Below the pieces are notes generated by a model. The model did not search any database. It was not told where the DNA came from and saw only the letters and a list, made by a program, of their open reading frames with translations. From NCBI RefSeq assembly GCF_030056655.1, contig NZ_JASHIE010000003.1, positions 186,001 to 250,000 of the forward strand: a DNA stretch of 64,000 bases, read 5' to 3'. Below, piece by piece: positions 33,432 to 41,913 of the stretch (within the stretch, counting starts at the first letter, position 1; each line of letters begins with the position of its first letter). This DNA comes from Flectobacillus rivi. GTDB lineage: Bacteria; Bacteroidota; Bacteroidia; Cytophagales; Spirosomataceae. Made by a program: the position numbers and the translations under genes.

Positions 33432-34172
33432 TTACTCGGCTAAGCTCTTTTCGGAAATCTCTTCAATGATTGGTTTCAAGGCCAGCAGGTTAGGCAACAA
33501 ACCATCATTTCTATGAATATTTAATTGACTACGTGTATGCGTACCGTTAGTTACACCTAACGACAAACGTACCCCAGCGCGCAAACCTGACTTGAGGTCT
33601 GAAGGAGTATCACCGATATTAATTACACGTTGAGCATCTTTTACAGCTAACACCTCCATAGCCTTCTGAATCATAAAGGGTTCGGGACGACCTTTGAGCA
33701 CGTCGTCGGGTGTAATCGAGACATCGATTATTCCTGAGCCATCACTCTTATAATGATGATCGAGTCCTTTTAGCCAGCCCAATTTACCCAAAATGATATT
33801 AGCTACCTTTCTATAAAAACCTGTTGTTAATGCAATCTTTATATCTTGACTTTTCAGATATTCGAAGATTTCTAAGCATCCTTCAGTTGGGAAAATATCA
33901 TGTTCCAAATAATGATCTTCCAATATCGAACAAAACTCTGTGTACGATATGTCCACATACTCCGACAATTCTGGGTGCTTTTCACCCAATAATTCTACCC
34001 ACAACATCTCAAAAACTTGTCGCTTGGCATAACCTTGTAAGGCCAAAACTCGCTCAGGCGTTACACTTAATCCTGTACGGGCTGCCGCTTGCATAAAGCA
34101 TACTTCTACCTCATGGCGGTCGGTAACTGTAGTTCCTGCCATATCAAAAACGACTAACTCAATAGGTTTCAT
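33432..34172 (-). CDS. Phosphonatase-like HAD hydrolase (TIGR03351 family)
   Basis: This 246-residue HAD-superfamily enzyme has nucleophile motif VFDMAGTTV (Asp10), a GFYRK motif II region (TTGF) and C-terminal NIGDTPSDLKSG. The cap holds LQGYAKRQVFEML, placing Lys50 40 residues after the nucleophile; in phosphonoacetaldehyde hydrolase the Schiff-base Lys53 lies 41 residues after Asp12, so C-P cleavage via an imine is possible. It probably cleaves phosphonoacetaldehyde or a relative. A candidate Pho box precedes it. Confidence 0.83.
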   Translation of the reverse strand: MKPIELVVFDMAGTTVTDRHEVEVCFMQAAARTGLSVTPERVLALQGYAKRQVFEMLWVELLGEKHPELSEYVDISYTEFCSILEDHYLEHDIFPTEGCLEIFEYLKSQDIKIALTTGFYRKVANIILGKLGWLKGLDHHYKSDGSGIIDVSITPDDVLKGRPEPFMIQKAMEVLAVKDAQRVINIGDTPSDLKSGLRAGVRLSLGVTNGTHTRSQLNIHRNDGLLPNLLALKPIIEEISEKSLAE

Positions 34173-34237
34173 AAGAGACGAATATTTTATTATTAACTAG
34201 AAACATATACCAGAATGGCAACGCCAACTCCGTGAAT

Positions 34238-34283
34238 CAAAGGTAACAAGAGTACTTTTAAGCAAATATTAAATGTCCGTTAA
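34238..34283 (-). promoter_or_regulatory. Candidate Pho box and -7 element of the phosphonatase-like gene
   Basis: On the minus strand TTAACG (34283), TTAATA (34272) and TTAAAA (34261) start every 11 bp. The -7 element TACCTTTG (34245-34238, matches TAnnTTTG) begins 16 bp from the start of the last unit. The region is also upstream of the divergent DUF5690 gene. Confidence 0.55.
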
Positions 34284-34424
34284 GCCTAATTAATAGACTG
34301 AATAACAAGAAGTTTTATTTGTATCCTTGCCAAAAAAAGTTTTCGAATTAGTCAAATCTTCTGACTAGTCGTTTTACTCAATCACCTGAACTTTCATACT
34401 GTAGTTTATCAAATACATTTTTTC

Positions 34425-35720
34425 ATGCGTGCTAGTTTACAATCTTTGTTAAAAAAGAGTTCTCCTTTATTTAGAGGTATATTTTTGGGTACTATGGCAT
34501 TTAGTACTTATTTCTGTATGTATGCCTTTCGTAAGCCCTTTTCTGCGGCGATTTATTCAGATTTGACCTTATGGGGTATCGACTACAAAATTATTTTGGT
34601 AGTTGCTCAAGTATTGGGCTATGCTACCGCCAAAGGCATGGGAATAAAGGTGGTGGCAGAAGTAAAGCCACATCAGCGATTGTTATACATTATCGGTATG
34701 ATTTTGTATTCCGAAATCTGTTTATTGATGTTTGCGCTTGTACCTGCCCCTGACAATTGGATGTTTATGTATCTCAATGGTTTGGGCTTAGGAATGATTT
34801 TCGGTTTGGTTTTTAGTTATTTAGAAGGTCGCAGAATTACAGATTTATTAGGTGCAGGCTTAGCGGTTAGTTTTATCGTTTCTTCAGGAATTATCAAATC
34901 GGTATCCAGATGGGCATTGTCCTTGGGGATAGATGAGTTTTGGATGCCTTTTATGGTTGGGCTATGCTTTTTCCCTGCCTTAGTTATATCTGTTTGGTGT
35001 ATGAATTTAGTACCAAAACCAGATGAACAAGACAAATTAGAGCGTGTAGAAAGAGTACCGATGTTTGCCAAACAACGTCGAAAATTTATGAAAAAATACG
35101 GTCTGGGAATGGTCTTACTTGTCAGTATTTATGTATTGATGACTGTATTTAGAGATATACGAGACAATTTTGGAGTTGAAATTTGGCAAGAATTAGGGGT
35201 GACTGACATCAAGATTTTTTCAGAAACCGAAATTATCATAGGCATAGCTATTAGCTTGATGACAGGCGTAGCATTCCTAATCAAAAATCATAAAAATGCT
35301 TTGTGGTTTAATCATGGATTAATTCTGGGCGGATGCCTTCTTATGCTTTTGGGTACCTTATTGTACAATGGAGGCTCTATTACGGGCTATTGGTGGATGG
35401 TCTGGAACGGGCTTGGCTTATATATGGCATATGTACCTTTCAATGGCATTCTATTTGACAGATTATTGGCAGCACTCAACGAACGAGGCAACGTTGGTTT
35501 CTTATTTTACACCGCAGATTTCTGTGGATATTTAGGAAGTGTACTAGTATTACTCGTTAAGAATTTTGGAAAAAATCCTATTTCTTGGCTTGACTTACTC
35601 AATGCTTTTGCACAGCTTTTACCTACACTTTGTATTGTTTTGGTGATATCATCTTACTTCTATTTTAACCAAATTTTCCAACAAAAAACCAAATCAGGTT
35701 TACGTTTCTTGGGAGCTTAA
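34425..35720 (+). CDS. DUF5690-family MFS-like permease
   Basis: The 431-residue protein has about twelve hydrophobic helices. The N-terminal helix MAFSTYFCMYAFRKPFSAA resembles the GlpT/UhpT-type MYAFRKP segment of organophosphate antiporters. DUF5690 proteins are found in Bacteroidota next to phosphonate genes. I infer inner-membrane import of the phosphonate or an organophosphate taken up by the SusCD pair downstream. It is divergent from the phosphonatase-like gene, 281 bp upstream of SusC. Confidence 0.82.
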   Translation: MRASLQSLLKKSSPLFRGIFLGTMAFSTYFCMYAFRKPFSAAIYSDLTLWGIDYKIILVVAQVLGYATAKGMGIKVVAEVKPHQRLLYIIGMILYSEICLLMFALVPAPDNWMFMYLNGLGLGMIFGLVFSYLEGRRITDLLGAGLAVSFIVSSGIIKSVSRWALSLGIDEFWMPFMVGLCFFPALVISVWCMNLVPKPDEQDKLERVERVPMFAKQRRKFMKKYGLGMVLLVSIYVLMTVFRDIRDNFGVEIWQELGVTDIKIFSETEIIIGIAISLMTGVAFLIKNHKNALWFNHGLILGGCLLMLLGTLLYNGGSITGYWWMVWNGLGLYMAYVPFNGILFDRLLAALNERGNVGFLFYTADFCGYLGSVLVLLVKNFGKNPISWLDLLNAFAQLLPTLCIVLVISSYFYFNQIFQQKTKSGLRFLGA

Positions 35721-35759
35721 AACCCAACTTAAAGGCAATAAAATGCCGATTTTCTGTAA

Positions 35760-35792
35760 TTTATCTACACTTAACACATTACTAACACAAAC
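35760..35792 (+). promoter_or_regulatory. Weaker candidate Pho box upstream of the second SusC gene
   Basis: TTTATC (35760), TTAACA (35771) and CTAACA (35782) are spaced 11 bp apart. The ATCTACACTTAA core is identical to the site before the PhoB-like gene (43136-43147). I do not see a convincing -7 box at 15-16 bp, so the promoter assignment is weak. Confidence 0.4.
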
Positions 35793-35871
35793 AACGAATA
35801 TAGCACATATTACACCTCTAAAGTTTAATCAAGCTTAATACTAGCTTGAAGGTGGGGTTATTTTTTGATTG

Positions 35872-35879
35872 TAGGTTTG
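35872..35879 (+). promoter_or_regulatory. Candidate -7 element of the second SusCD operon
   Basis: TAGGTTTG matches TAnnTTTG and lies 122 bp before the SusC start. A TTG 23 bp upstream is a poor -33 box. Confidence 0.4.
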
Positions 35880-36001
35880 CATCGTTTTTCAAAAGGAGAT
35901 TTCAACGAGTCCTTGGTTTTGTCCTAACCCATAAAACTCAAACCCCTTGATTCGTTTTACCCAATTTCTTTCCTCTATCACAAAACAAAACACACAATCA
36001 A

Positions 36002-39000
36002 ATGAAAAAACTTTTACCCATGCTAGGGAGGTTTCAACGTAATTTTACGTGGTTTATGACCTCGATGTTTGTTCCAGTTTTAGTGCTTTGTTGCTCAATG
36101 ACTACACTCGGACAAATCACTGGTAAAGTAAGTGCTGCAGACGACAATTCTCCACTTCCAGGAGTTTCGGTACGTGTAAAAGGTAGCGACAAAGGTAGCT
36201 CGACTGGTGCTGATGGTGGCTACAAAATCAATGCAAAGCCAACAGACATATTGGTTTTCAGTTTTATTGGTTACACTTCACAAGAAATTACAGTAGGCAA
36301 CAAAACTTCTATTAATGTTAGCCTAGCACAAGAATCAAAAATGCTTCAGGAAGTTGTTACAACTGCCTTGGGTATTTCGAAAGACAAACGTACCCTCACC
36401 AATTCGATTCAATCAGTTCAGGGCGTTGAATTAATCAAAGCTCGTGAGCCAAATGCTATCAACTCGTTGAGTGGTAAAGTAGCTGGTTTGACCGTTGGTG
36501 CTTCATCTGAAATTTTGGGTCGTCCAAACTTGGTATTGCGTGGTAACACTGATCTTTTATTTATCGTAGATGGTGTACCTATCAACTCTGATACTTGGAA
36601 TATTTCGGCAGATGACATTGAAACTTATTCGGTATTGAAAGGTCCAAACGCGGCGGCTTTGTATGGTTTCCGTGGAAAAAATGGAGCAATTTTGATTACT
36701 ACGAAGAAAGGTTCTAAAGATAAACGTGGTTTTTCCGTTGAGTTTAACTCTTCAACGATGATAGAAAGTGGCTTCAACGCTATTCCGAAAGTTCAGGATT
36801 TGTATGGACCTGGAGACCACGGAGTTTATGAGTTCGTAGATGGTCGTGGTGGTGGTAAAAATGACGGCGACTACGACATCTGGGGACCAAAATTTGAAGG
36901 TCAATTGATTCCTCAGTACGACTCGCCAGTGGTAAACGGTGTTCGTCAAGGTACTCCTTGGATTGCTCGTGGTAAAAACAACTTAACTCGCTTCTTGCGC
37001 GATGGTTTGCAATCAAACAACAACATTGCCATTTCTTCAAGTACTGAAAAAGCTGATTTACGTTTCTCATTGTCAAACAGCTACCAAAAAGGTATCGTGC
37101 CAAACACGCAGTTGAATTCTATCAACTTCAACATGTCGGCAGGTGTTAATTTCTCTAAAAAACTTCGTTTGGAATCTAACATCAACTTCAACCGCCAATC
37201 AACACCAAACGTACCAGATGTTAACTATGGACCAAACTCATTGATTTACAACATGGTAATTTGGGGTGGTGCAGACTGGGATGTTGACCAATTGCGCAAC
37301 TACTGGCAGCCAGGCAAAGAAGGTATTCAACAAATCTATGCTGAATACCAACGTTACAACAACCCATATTTTGTAGCTTACGAATGGACAAGAGGTCATT
37401 ACAAAAATGATATTTACGGTTATGCTTCATTGAACTATAAAATCAACGACAATTTCGAATTAACAGGTCGTACTTCAGTAACTTCTTATGATTTGTTTAG
37501 AAATGAGAAACTGCCTTATTCTGCCACAACGTATGGTCGTGAAGAAGCTAAAGGTGACTATCGTGAAGACAAACGTACTTTATTCGAAAACAACACTGAC
37601 ATCTTGTTGAAATATAGCAAATTGTATAACAATGTGTTTGATGTAAAAGTATGGGCTGGTGCCAACATTCGTAGCTTTAGCTATCGTTCAAGCTTTGTAA
37701 CAACTGACTATTTGAACACACCAGGTGTATATACTTTTGCTAACTCACTTCGTCCTGTGAAGGCTTATAGTTTTGCATCAGATATGGAAGTACAAAGTGC
37801 TTACTACTCGGCTGACTTAGGATACAAAAGCTATATCAACCTATCGGCAACAGGTCGTGTTGACCACCTTTCTACTTTACCAAAAGGTAACAACACGTTC
37901 TTCTATCCATCATTTGGTTTGAGTACTGTAATTTCTGATTATGTGACATTACCATCTGCCATCTCATTCTTGAAGGCACGTGCTTCTTATGCCAACGTAA
38001 AAGACGGTTTGACTCGTTCAACAATTGGCTCTACGCCAAGTGGCTCGTTCCCTGTAGGCTATGGCGTTGACTATACTTCATCTTATGATGGACCAAGCTA
38101 TGCTAACTCAGTTGGATATACTATCGCTCCGGGATATAACTTGTTGCCATCTTCTTCTTACTCTGACAAATTGGATAATGCAAGCTTGAAACCAAACTCA
38201 ACCGAGCAAATTGAAGCAGGTATTGACTTAAGTTTCTTGAAAAACAGACTTTCTGGTGAAGTAACTTATTTTGTCTCGAACGATGGTCCACGTATCTTCA
38301 ACCGTGATTTATCACAAACTACAGGTTATACCAATGCTATTGTAAACGGTATTCGTACTCAAAAAACAGGTTGGGAAGTTTCGTTAAAAGCAACGCCAGT
38401 AAAAACACAAGCATTCAAATGGGATATCGTATTGAACTGGTCAACTTATAAAGAAGTATTGAAAGAAATCTACGGAAACATTTCTTCATTGCCATCTAAC
38501 TACTTTGTAAGCGGTAACCCTTCAAACATCAACCTAAACATTGGCGACAGAATTGACCCAGTAATAGTATCGGCTTATGCTCGTACCGCTGATGGTCAAA
38601 TCATCAACGATGCAGGTGGTCGTCCGATTGTACTACCAAAATCGACATTCCAAGGTTATGCTAATCCAGACTGGGTATATGGTATCAACAACAAGTTTAG
38701 TTACAAAAACTGGTCAATGAATATCTTATTAGATGGTCGTGTAGATGGCGTAATCGAAGACTATATCCGTCGTCAGTCATTCCGTGGTGGACGTAATATC
38801 GAAACGGTAGAAGGTGCTTTGGGTGCTGCTCGTGAGCAAGATGTAAAAGGCATTAAATCATACATTGGTGAAGGTGTAAAAATCGTAGAAGGTACGCCAA
38901 CTTATGACCCAACTACTGGTGCAATCACCAACATGAACCAATTGAAGTTTGCTTCAAACGATATTAAAACTTTCGTACAGGATTATATCAGCCGTTATTA

Positions 39001-39265
39001 TTCAACATCTGAAGGTAACATGATGAGTAAGACTTTCTCTAAAATTCGTGAGATTACCATTTCTTACAATGTTCCTGCACATTTGTTGAACCGCACTCCA
39101 TTCAAGCAAGCATCAGTTTCATTTGTAGGTCGTAACCTATTCTACTTCGTAGATAGCAAACACTCAGGTGTAGACTTAGACCAATACACAGGTTTGAGTA
39201 CAAGTACAGGTCTTCAAACGCCAACAATGAAGCGTTTCGGGGTTAACCTTAACTTAGTATTCTAA
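36002..39265 (+). CDS. SusC/RagA-family TonB-linked outer membrane protein of the phosphonate locus
   Basis: The 1087-residue transporter has a signal peptide with a long positively charged N-region ending near TTLGQ (residue 38). A CarboxypepD_reg-like domain follows (ITGKVSAADDNSPLPGVSV), then a plug with DLLFIVDGVPINSD and YSVLKGPNAAALYGFRGKNG, and a barrel ending in VNLNLVF. It lies between the DUF5690 permease and SusD-like genes inside the phosphonate locus, so the cargo is probably a phosphonate or phosphonolipid-derived compound rather than a glycan (inference). Confidence 0.95.
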   Translation: MKKLLPMLGRFQRNFTWFMTSMFVPVLVLCCSMTTLGQITGKVSAADDNSPLPGVSVRVKGSDKGSSTGADGGYKINAKPTDILVFSFIGYTSQEITVGNKTSINVSLAQESKMLQEVVTTALGISKDKRTLTNSIQSVQGVELIKAREPNAINSLSGKVAGLTVGASSEILGRPNLVLRGNTDLLFIVDGVPINSDTWNISADDIETYSVLKGPNAAALYGFRGKNGAILITTKKGSKDKRGFSVEFNSSTMIESGFNAIPKVQDLYGPGDHGVYEFVDGRGGGKNDGDYDIWGPKFEGQLIPQYDSPVVNGVRQGTPWIARGKNNLTRFLRDGLQSNNNIAISSSTEKADLRFSLSNSYQKGIVPNTQLNSINFNMSAGVNFSKKLRLESNINFNRQSTPNVPDVNYGPNSLIYNMVIWGGADWDVDQLRNYWQPGKEGIQQIYAEYQRYNNPYFVAYEWTRGHYKNDIYGYASLNYKINDNFELTGRTSVTSYDLFRNEKLPYSATTYGREEAKGDYREDKRTLFENNTDILLKYSKLYNNVFDVKVWAGANIRSFSYRSSFVTTDYLNTPGVYTFANSLRPVKAYSFASDMEVQSAYYSADLGYKSYINLSATGRVDHLSTLPKGNNTFFYPSFGLSTVISDYVTLPSAISFLKARASYANVKDGLTRSTIGSTPSGSFPVGYGVDYTSSYDGPSYANSVGYTIAPGYNLLPSSSYSDKLDNASLKPNSTEQIEAGIDLSFLKNRLSGEVTYFVSNDGPRIFNRDLSQTTGYTNAIVNGIRTQKTGWEVSLKATPVKTQAFKWDIVLNWSTYKEVLKEIYGNISSLPSNYFVSGNPSNINLNIGDRIDPVIVSAYARTADGQIINDAGGRPIVLPKSTFQGYANPDWVYGINNKFSYKNWSMNILLDGRVDGVIEDYIRRQSFRGGRNIETVEGALGAAREQDVKGIKSYIGEGVKIVEGTPTYDPTTGAITNMNQLKFASNDIKTFVQDYISRYYSTSEGNMMSKTFSKIREITISYNVPAHLLNRTPFKQASVSFVGRNLFYFVDSKHSGVDLDQYTGLSTSTGLQTPTMKRFGVNLNLVF

Positions 39266-39281
39266 AAACTTGGAACAAGCG

Positions 39282-39385
39282 ATTATGAGTGATGAGTTGG
39301 GAGTAACGAGTGATGACTTTTAAATACAAATACTGATTTTCAAAAAATTGAACTCTAAACTCATCACTCACAATTCATCACTAAT
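39282..39385. repeat. 104-bp inverted-repeat element between SusC and SusD
   Basis: The left end ATTATGAGTGATGAGTTGGG and the right end (reverse complement ATTAGTGATGAATTGTGAG) form imperfect inverted repeats. A second inner pair, ACGAGTGATGA/ACTCATCACTC, is also present. It lies inside the SusC-SusD gap, so any transcript of both genes carries it as a long stem. Confidence 0.6.
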
Positions 39386-39427
39386 ATCTAACTTTTAGCA
39401 GTTTTAAATTCTTTAGCATTTACAACA

Positions 39428-40900
39428 ATGAAAAAATATATAGCAGCACTTTGCGTGGTTGGTTTACTTTCGAGCTGTAATGATTATGCAGTTTTGGAGA
39501 AAAACCCCAACTTACCAACATCAGTTCCCGCAGAACTTACCCTCAGAACAGTTCTTAGCAATATGAACGAAGGCGCTTGGAACGACGCCATGCGTAGTAA
39601 CCAATTTTACTGTTCTAATTACAACTATTATAGCAGTAACGAATACAATTGGTCTGCGGCTTCTTTACAATTTACTACTTTGAAAAACGTGGTAAAAATG
39701 GAAGGCGAAGCGATTCGTTCTGGCGCAAAAGCTGTAAACCCTTACGCAGCCGTTGGTAAATTTTTACGTGCTTATTATTATACAAAAATGACTTTGGCGG
39801 TTGGTGATTTACCTGTTAAAGATGCATTGAAAGGATTAACGGTTGACCAACCTACTTACGACACACAAAAGGATGTTTTTGTACAAGTATTAAAATGGTT
39901 GGAAGATGCTAACGCAGACCTTACTACTTTGATTGCGGCGAGTGACAAGTCTTTGACAGGAGACATTTATTATAATGGCGACTTGACAAAATGGCAAAAA
40001 GCGGTTAATACCTTGAAATTGCGTGTTTTGATTCATTTGAGCAAAAAAGCTGATGATACTGATTTGCAAGTAAAACAGCAATTTGCGAACACCATTAGTA
40101 ACCCAACGAAGTATCCGTTGATGACCTCAAATGACGATGCTTTGCAATATGTTTGGAGTAGCAACAACAAATACCCTCGTAATCCAGATAACTTCGGTAA
40201 CAACGCAACACGTGAAAATATGTCGAAAACCTATATCGACATTTTGAAAGAAAACAACGACCCTCGTTTGTTTATCGTAGCAGAGCCTGCTGAAGCAAAA
40301 ATCAAAGCTGGTATTCCTGCGACAAGTGTAAATGCTTACGAAGGTGCTAGTTCAGGCGAAGATTTGGCAGATATGTCAACAAAAGTATTGAAAGGCGAGT
40401 ATTCATTCCAGAGTCGTAAACGCTATTATAGCAACTATGTAGGTGAAAACACTTTCATTTTGAGTTATTCTGAAATGTGTTTTAACATTGCCGAAGGTAT
40501 CAACCGTGGGTGGGCTACTAGCGATGCTCAAAGCTGGTATGAACAAGGTATCAAATCATCTATGAGCTTTTATGGAGCTGCATTACCTGCGGATTATTTA
40601 ACACAATCTACTGTGAAATACAAAGGAAATAATGCTGATGGTTTGACTCAGATTTTGAAACAAAAATATGTAGCATTCTTTCAAAATTCTGGATACGAAG
40701 CGTTCTTCAACCAACGTCGTACTGGTATTCCAAGCTTCTTGATTGGACCAGGTACAGGTAATGGTACAAAAATTCCAAAGCGTTTTCAATATCCACAGTC
40801 TGAATTTACTACCAACAAAACAAACGTTGAAGCAGCTTTAAAACGTCAATTTACAGATGGTAAAGATGACATCAACTATGATTTCTGGATTTTGAAATAG
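39428..40900 (+). CDS. SusD-like lipoprotein (SusD-like_2 type) of the phosphonate locus
   Basis: The 490-residue protein has lipoprotein signal GLLSSC (candidate lipidated Cys17), a KNPNLPTSVPAELTLRTVL start, and a helical SusD-like_2 body with AVGKFLRAYYYTKMTLAVGDLPV and WQKAVNTLKLRVLIHLSK. The C-terminal segment AFFQNSGYEAFFNQRRTGIP is also typical of that branch. It should cap the SusC protein encoded 162 bp upstream. A strong terminator follows at 41031-41064. Confidence 0.92.
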   Translation: MKKYIAALCVVGLLSSCNDYAVLEKNPNLPTSVPAELTLRTVLSNMNEGAWNDAMRSNQFYCSNYNYYSSNEYNWSAASLQFTTLKNVVKMEGEAIRSGAKAVNPYAAVGKFLRAYYYTKMTLAVGDLPVKDALKGLTVDQPTYDTQKDVFVQVLKWLEDANADLTTLIAASDKSLTGDIYYNGDLTKWQKAVNTLKLRVLIHLSKKADDTDLQVKQQFANTISNPTKYPLMTSNDDALQYVWSSNNKYPRNPDNFGNNATRENMSKTYIDILKENNDPRLFIVAEPAEAKIKAGIPATSVNAYEGASSGEDLADMSTKVLKGEYSFQSRKRYYSNYVGENTFILSYSEMCFNIAEGINRGWATSDAQSWYEQGIKSSMSFYGAALPADYLTQSTVKYKGNNADGLTQILKQKYVAFFQNSGYEAFFNQRRTGIPSFLIGPGTGNGTKIPKRFQYPQSEFTTNKTNVEAALKRQFTDGKDDINYDFWILK

Positions 40901-41030
40901 TATTAAATTCTTATATGGTGAATTCATTAACCTAAAGAGTATAGTCGGAGGAAAATTGGGAGTTCATAAAATATCGCATAACAATCGTTATCGAGTAATA
41001 ACCTCCAACTGAGTGGTTAATGATGCGTAG

Positions 41031-41064
41031 AAATAGTGAAGCCCTGCTTCACTATTTTCTTTTT
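41031..41064 (+). terminator. Intrinsic terminator after the second SusCD pair
   Basis: Perfect 12-bp arms AAATAGTGAAGC (41031-41042) and GCTTCACTATTT (41046-41057) with a 3-nt loop are followed by TCTTTTT. Confidence 0.85.
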
Positions 41065-41097
41065 AAGGGTAATTGAAATGATGAATGAGAGGTGTAC

Positions 41098-41130
41098 GAT
41101 TGCGGATATGGGATGTTGGATTTCGGAAAT
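41098..41130 (+). repeat. Dispersed repeat, GATTTCGGAA family, copy 3
   Basis: GATTGCGGATATGGGATGTT (41098-41117) continues to GGATTTCGGAAAT. It matches the left end at 16175 and the reverse complement of 7645-7678. It lies 51 bp before the phnZ start. Confidence 0.55.
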
Positions 41131-41180
41131 AAAAATTACTCTCCAATTCACGATTAGCTAACTCACAACACACTAATAAC

Positions 41181-41750
41181 ATGAAAAACAACCCAGAACA
41201 AATCGTAGAGGAAATTTTCACTTTGTTTGACCAACAAGGTGGCAACGAATATATTGGCGAACCAGTCACTATTCTTGAGCATAGCTTACAAGCTGGACAA
41301 TTGGCTCTGGATGCCAACGAAGAACCTTTGGTGGTCTTAGCTTCTTTTTTTCATGATATTGGACATCTTCTTCCTATGCAGGAGTCCGAGGATATGGAAG
41401 GGATGGGGCATTTGAGACATGAGGTTATTGGGGCAGATTTTTTGGTTTCAAAAGGTTTACCTGAAAGCATGGCTATGTTGGTCAAAAGCCATGTGCAAGC
41501 CAAACGCTATTTAACCTTCAAGCATCCCAAGTATTACGAGCAACTTTCGGAAGCAAGTAAAACAACCCTCAAATACCAAGGAGGCGTCATGACTCCAGAT
41601 GAAGCGGAGGCCTTTGAAAAACATCCTCTTTTCAAAAAAAGCTTGCAACTAAGAGCTTGGGATGAACAAGCTAAACTTACCGACTGCGAGGTACAACCTT
41701 TAGATTCTTACAAAAAACTTTTATTAGCTTTTCTCGTTACACAAGTATAG
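41181..41750 (+). CDS. phnZ: PhnZ-like HD-domain mixed-valent diiron oxygenase
   Basis: The 189-residue protein carries every active-site residue I know for PhnZ at the same numbering: Tyr24 and Glu27 of the mobile loop (NEYIGEP), metal ligands His34 (LEHS), His58-Asp59 (FHDIGH), His80 (RHE), His104 (KSHVQAKRY) and Asp161 (RAWDE). PhnZ uses O2 to split 2-amino-1-hydroxyethylphosphonate into glycine and phosphate; related enzymes act on hydroxymethylphosphonates. The usual partner PhnY (2-oxoglutarate hydroxylase) is not in this window. The gene sits in the phosphonate locus, separated from SusD by a terminator. Confidence 0.92.
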   Translation: MKNNPEQIVEEIFTLFDQQGGNEYIGEPVTILEHSLQAGQLALDANEEPLVVLASFFHDIGHLLPMQESEDMEGMGHLRHEVIGADFLVSKGLPESMAMLVKSHVQAKRYLTFKHPKYYEQLSEASKTTLKYQGGVMTPDEAEAFEKHPLFKKSLQLRAWDEQAKLTDCEVQPLDSYKKLLLAFLVTQV

Positions 41751-41759
41751 GTAAGAAGA

Positions 41760-41866
41760 CGTTATTGGTTAATTGTATATCAGTTATCAGAATATAATCA
41801 TAATTAAAAGGCTTTCGTCAAATACCATATCAGATATACTATTAATTTAATCTTTCCTGCTACTTA
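41760..41866 (+). repeat. ATTAG-family element, half copy
   Basis: CGTTATTGGTTAATTGTATA (41760-41779) continues through AGTTATCAGAATATAATCATAA to AGATATACTATTAATTTAATCTTTCC. This tracks the left half of the 21744-21940 element. The right half is not recognisable. Confidence 0.6.
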
Positions 41867-41913
41867 GCCGAAATAAAATGCTTTAGGTCAACAAATCAAA
41901 AACCTTTATATAA

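Noticed and set aside
41760..41866. TTAT/TTAA spacing upstream of the phosphatase gene considered as a Pho box
   Set aside because: The sequence belongs to a dispersed repeat family that also occurs away from phosphate genes, and no -7 box lies at the expected distance.
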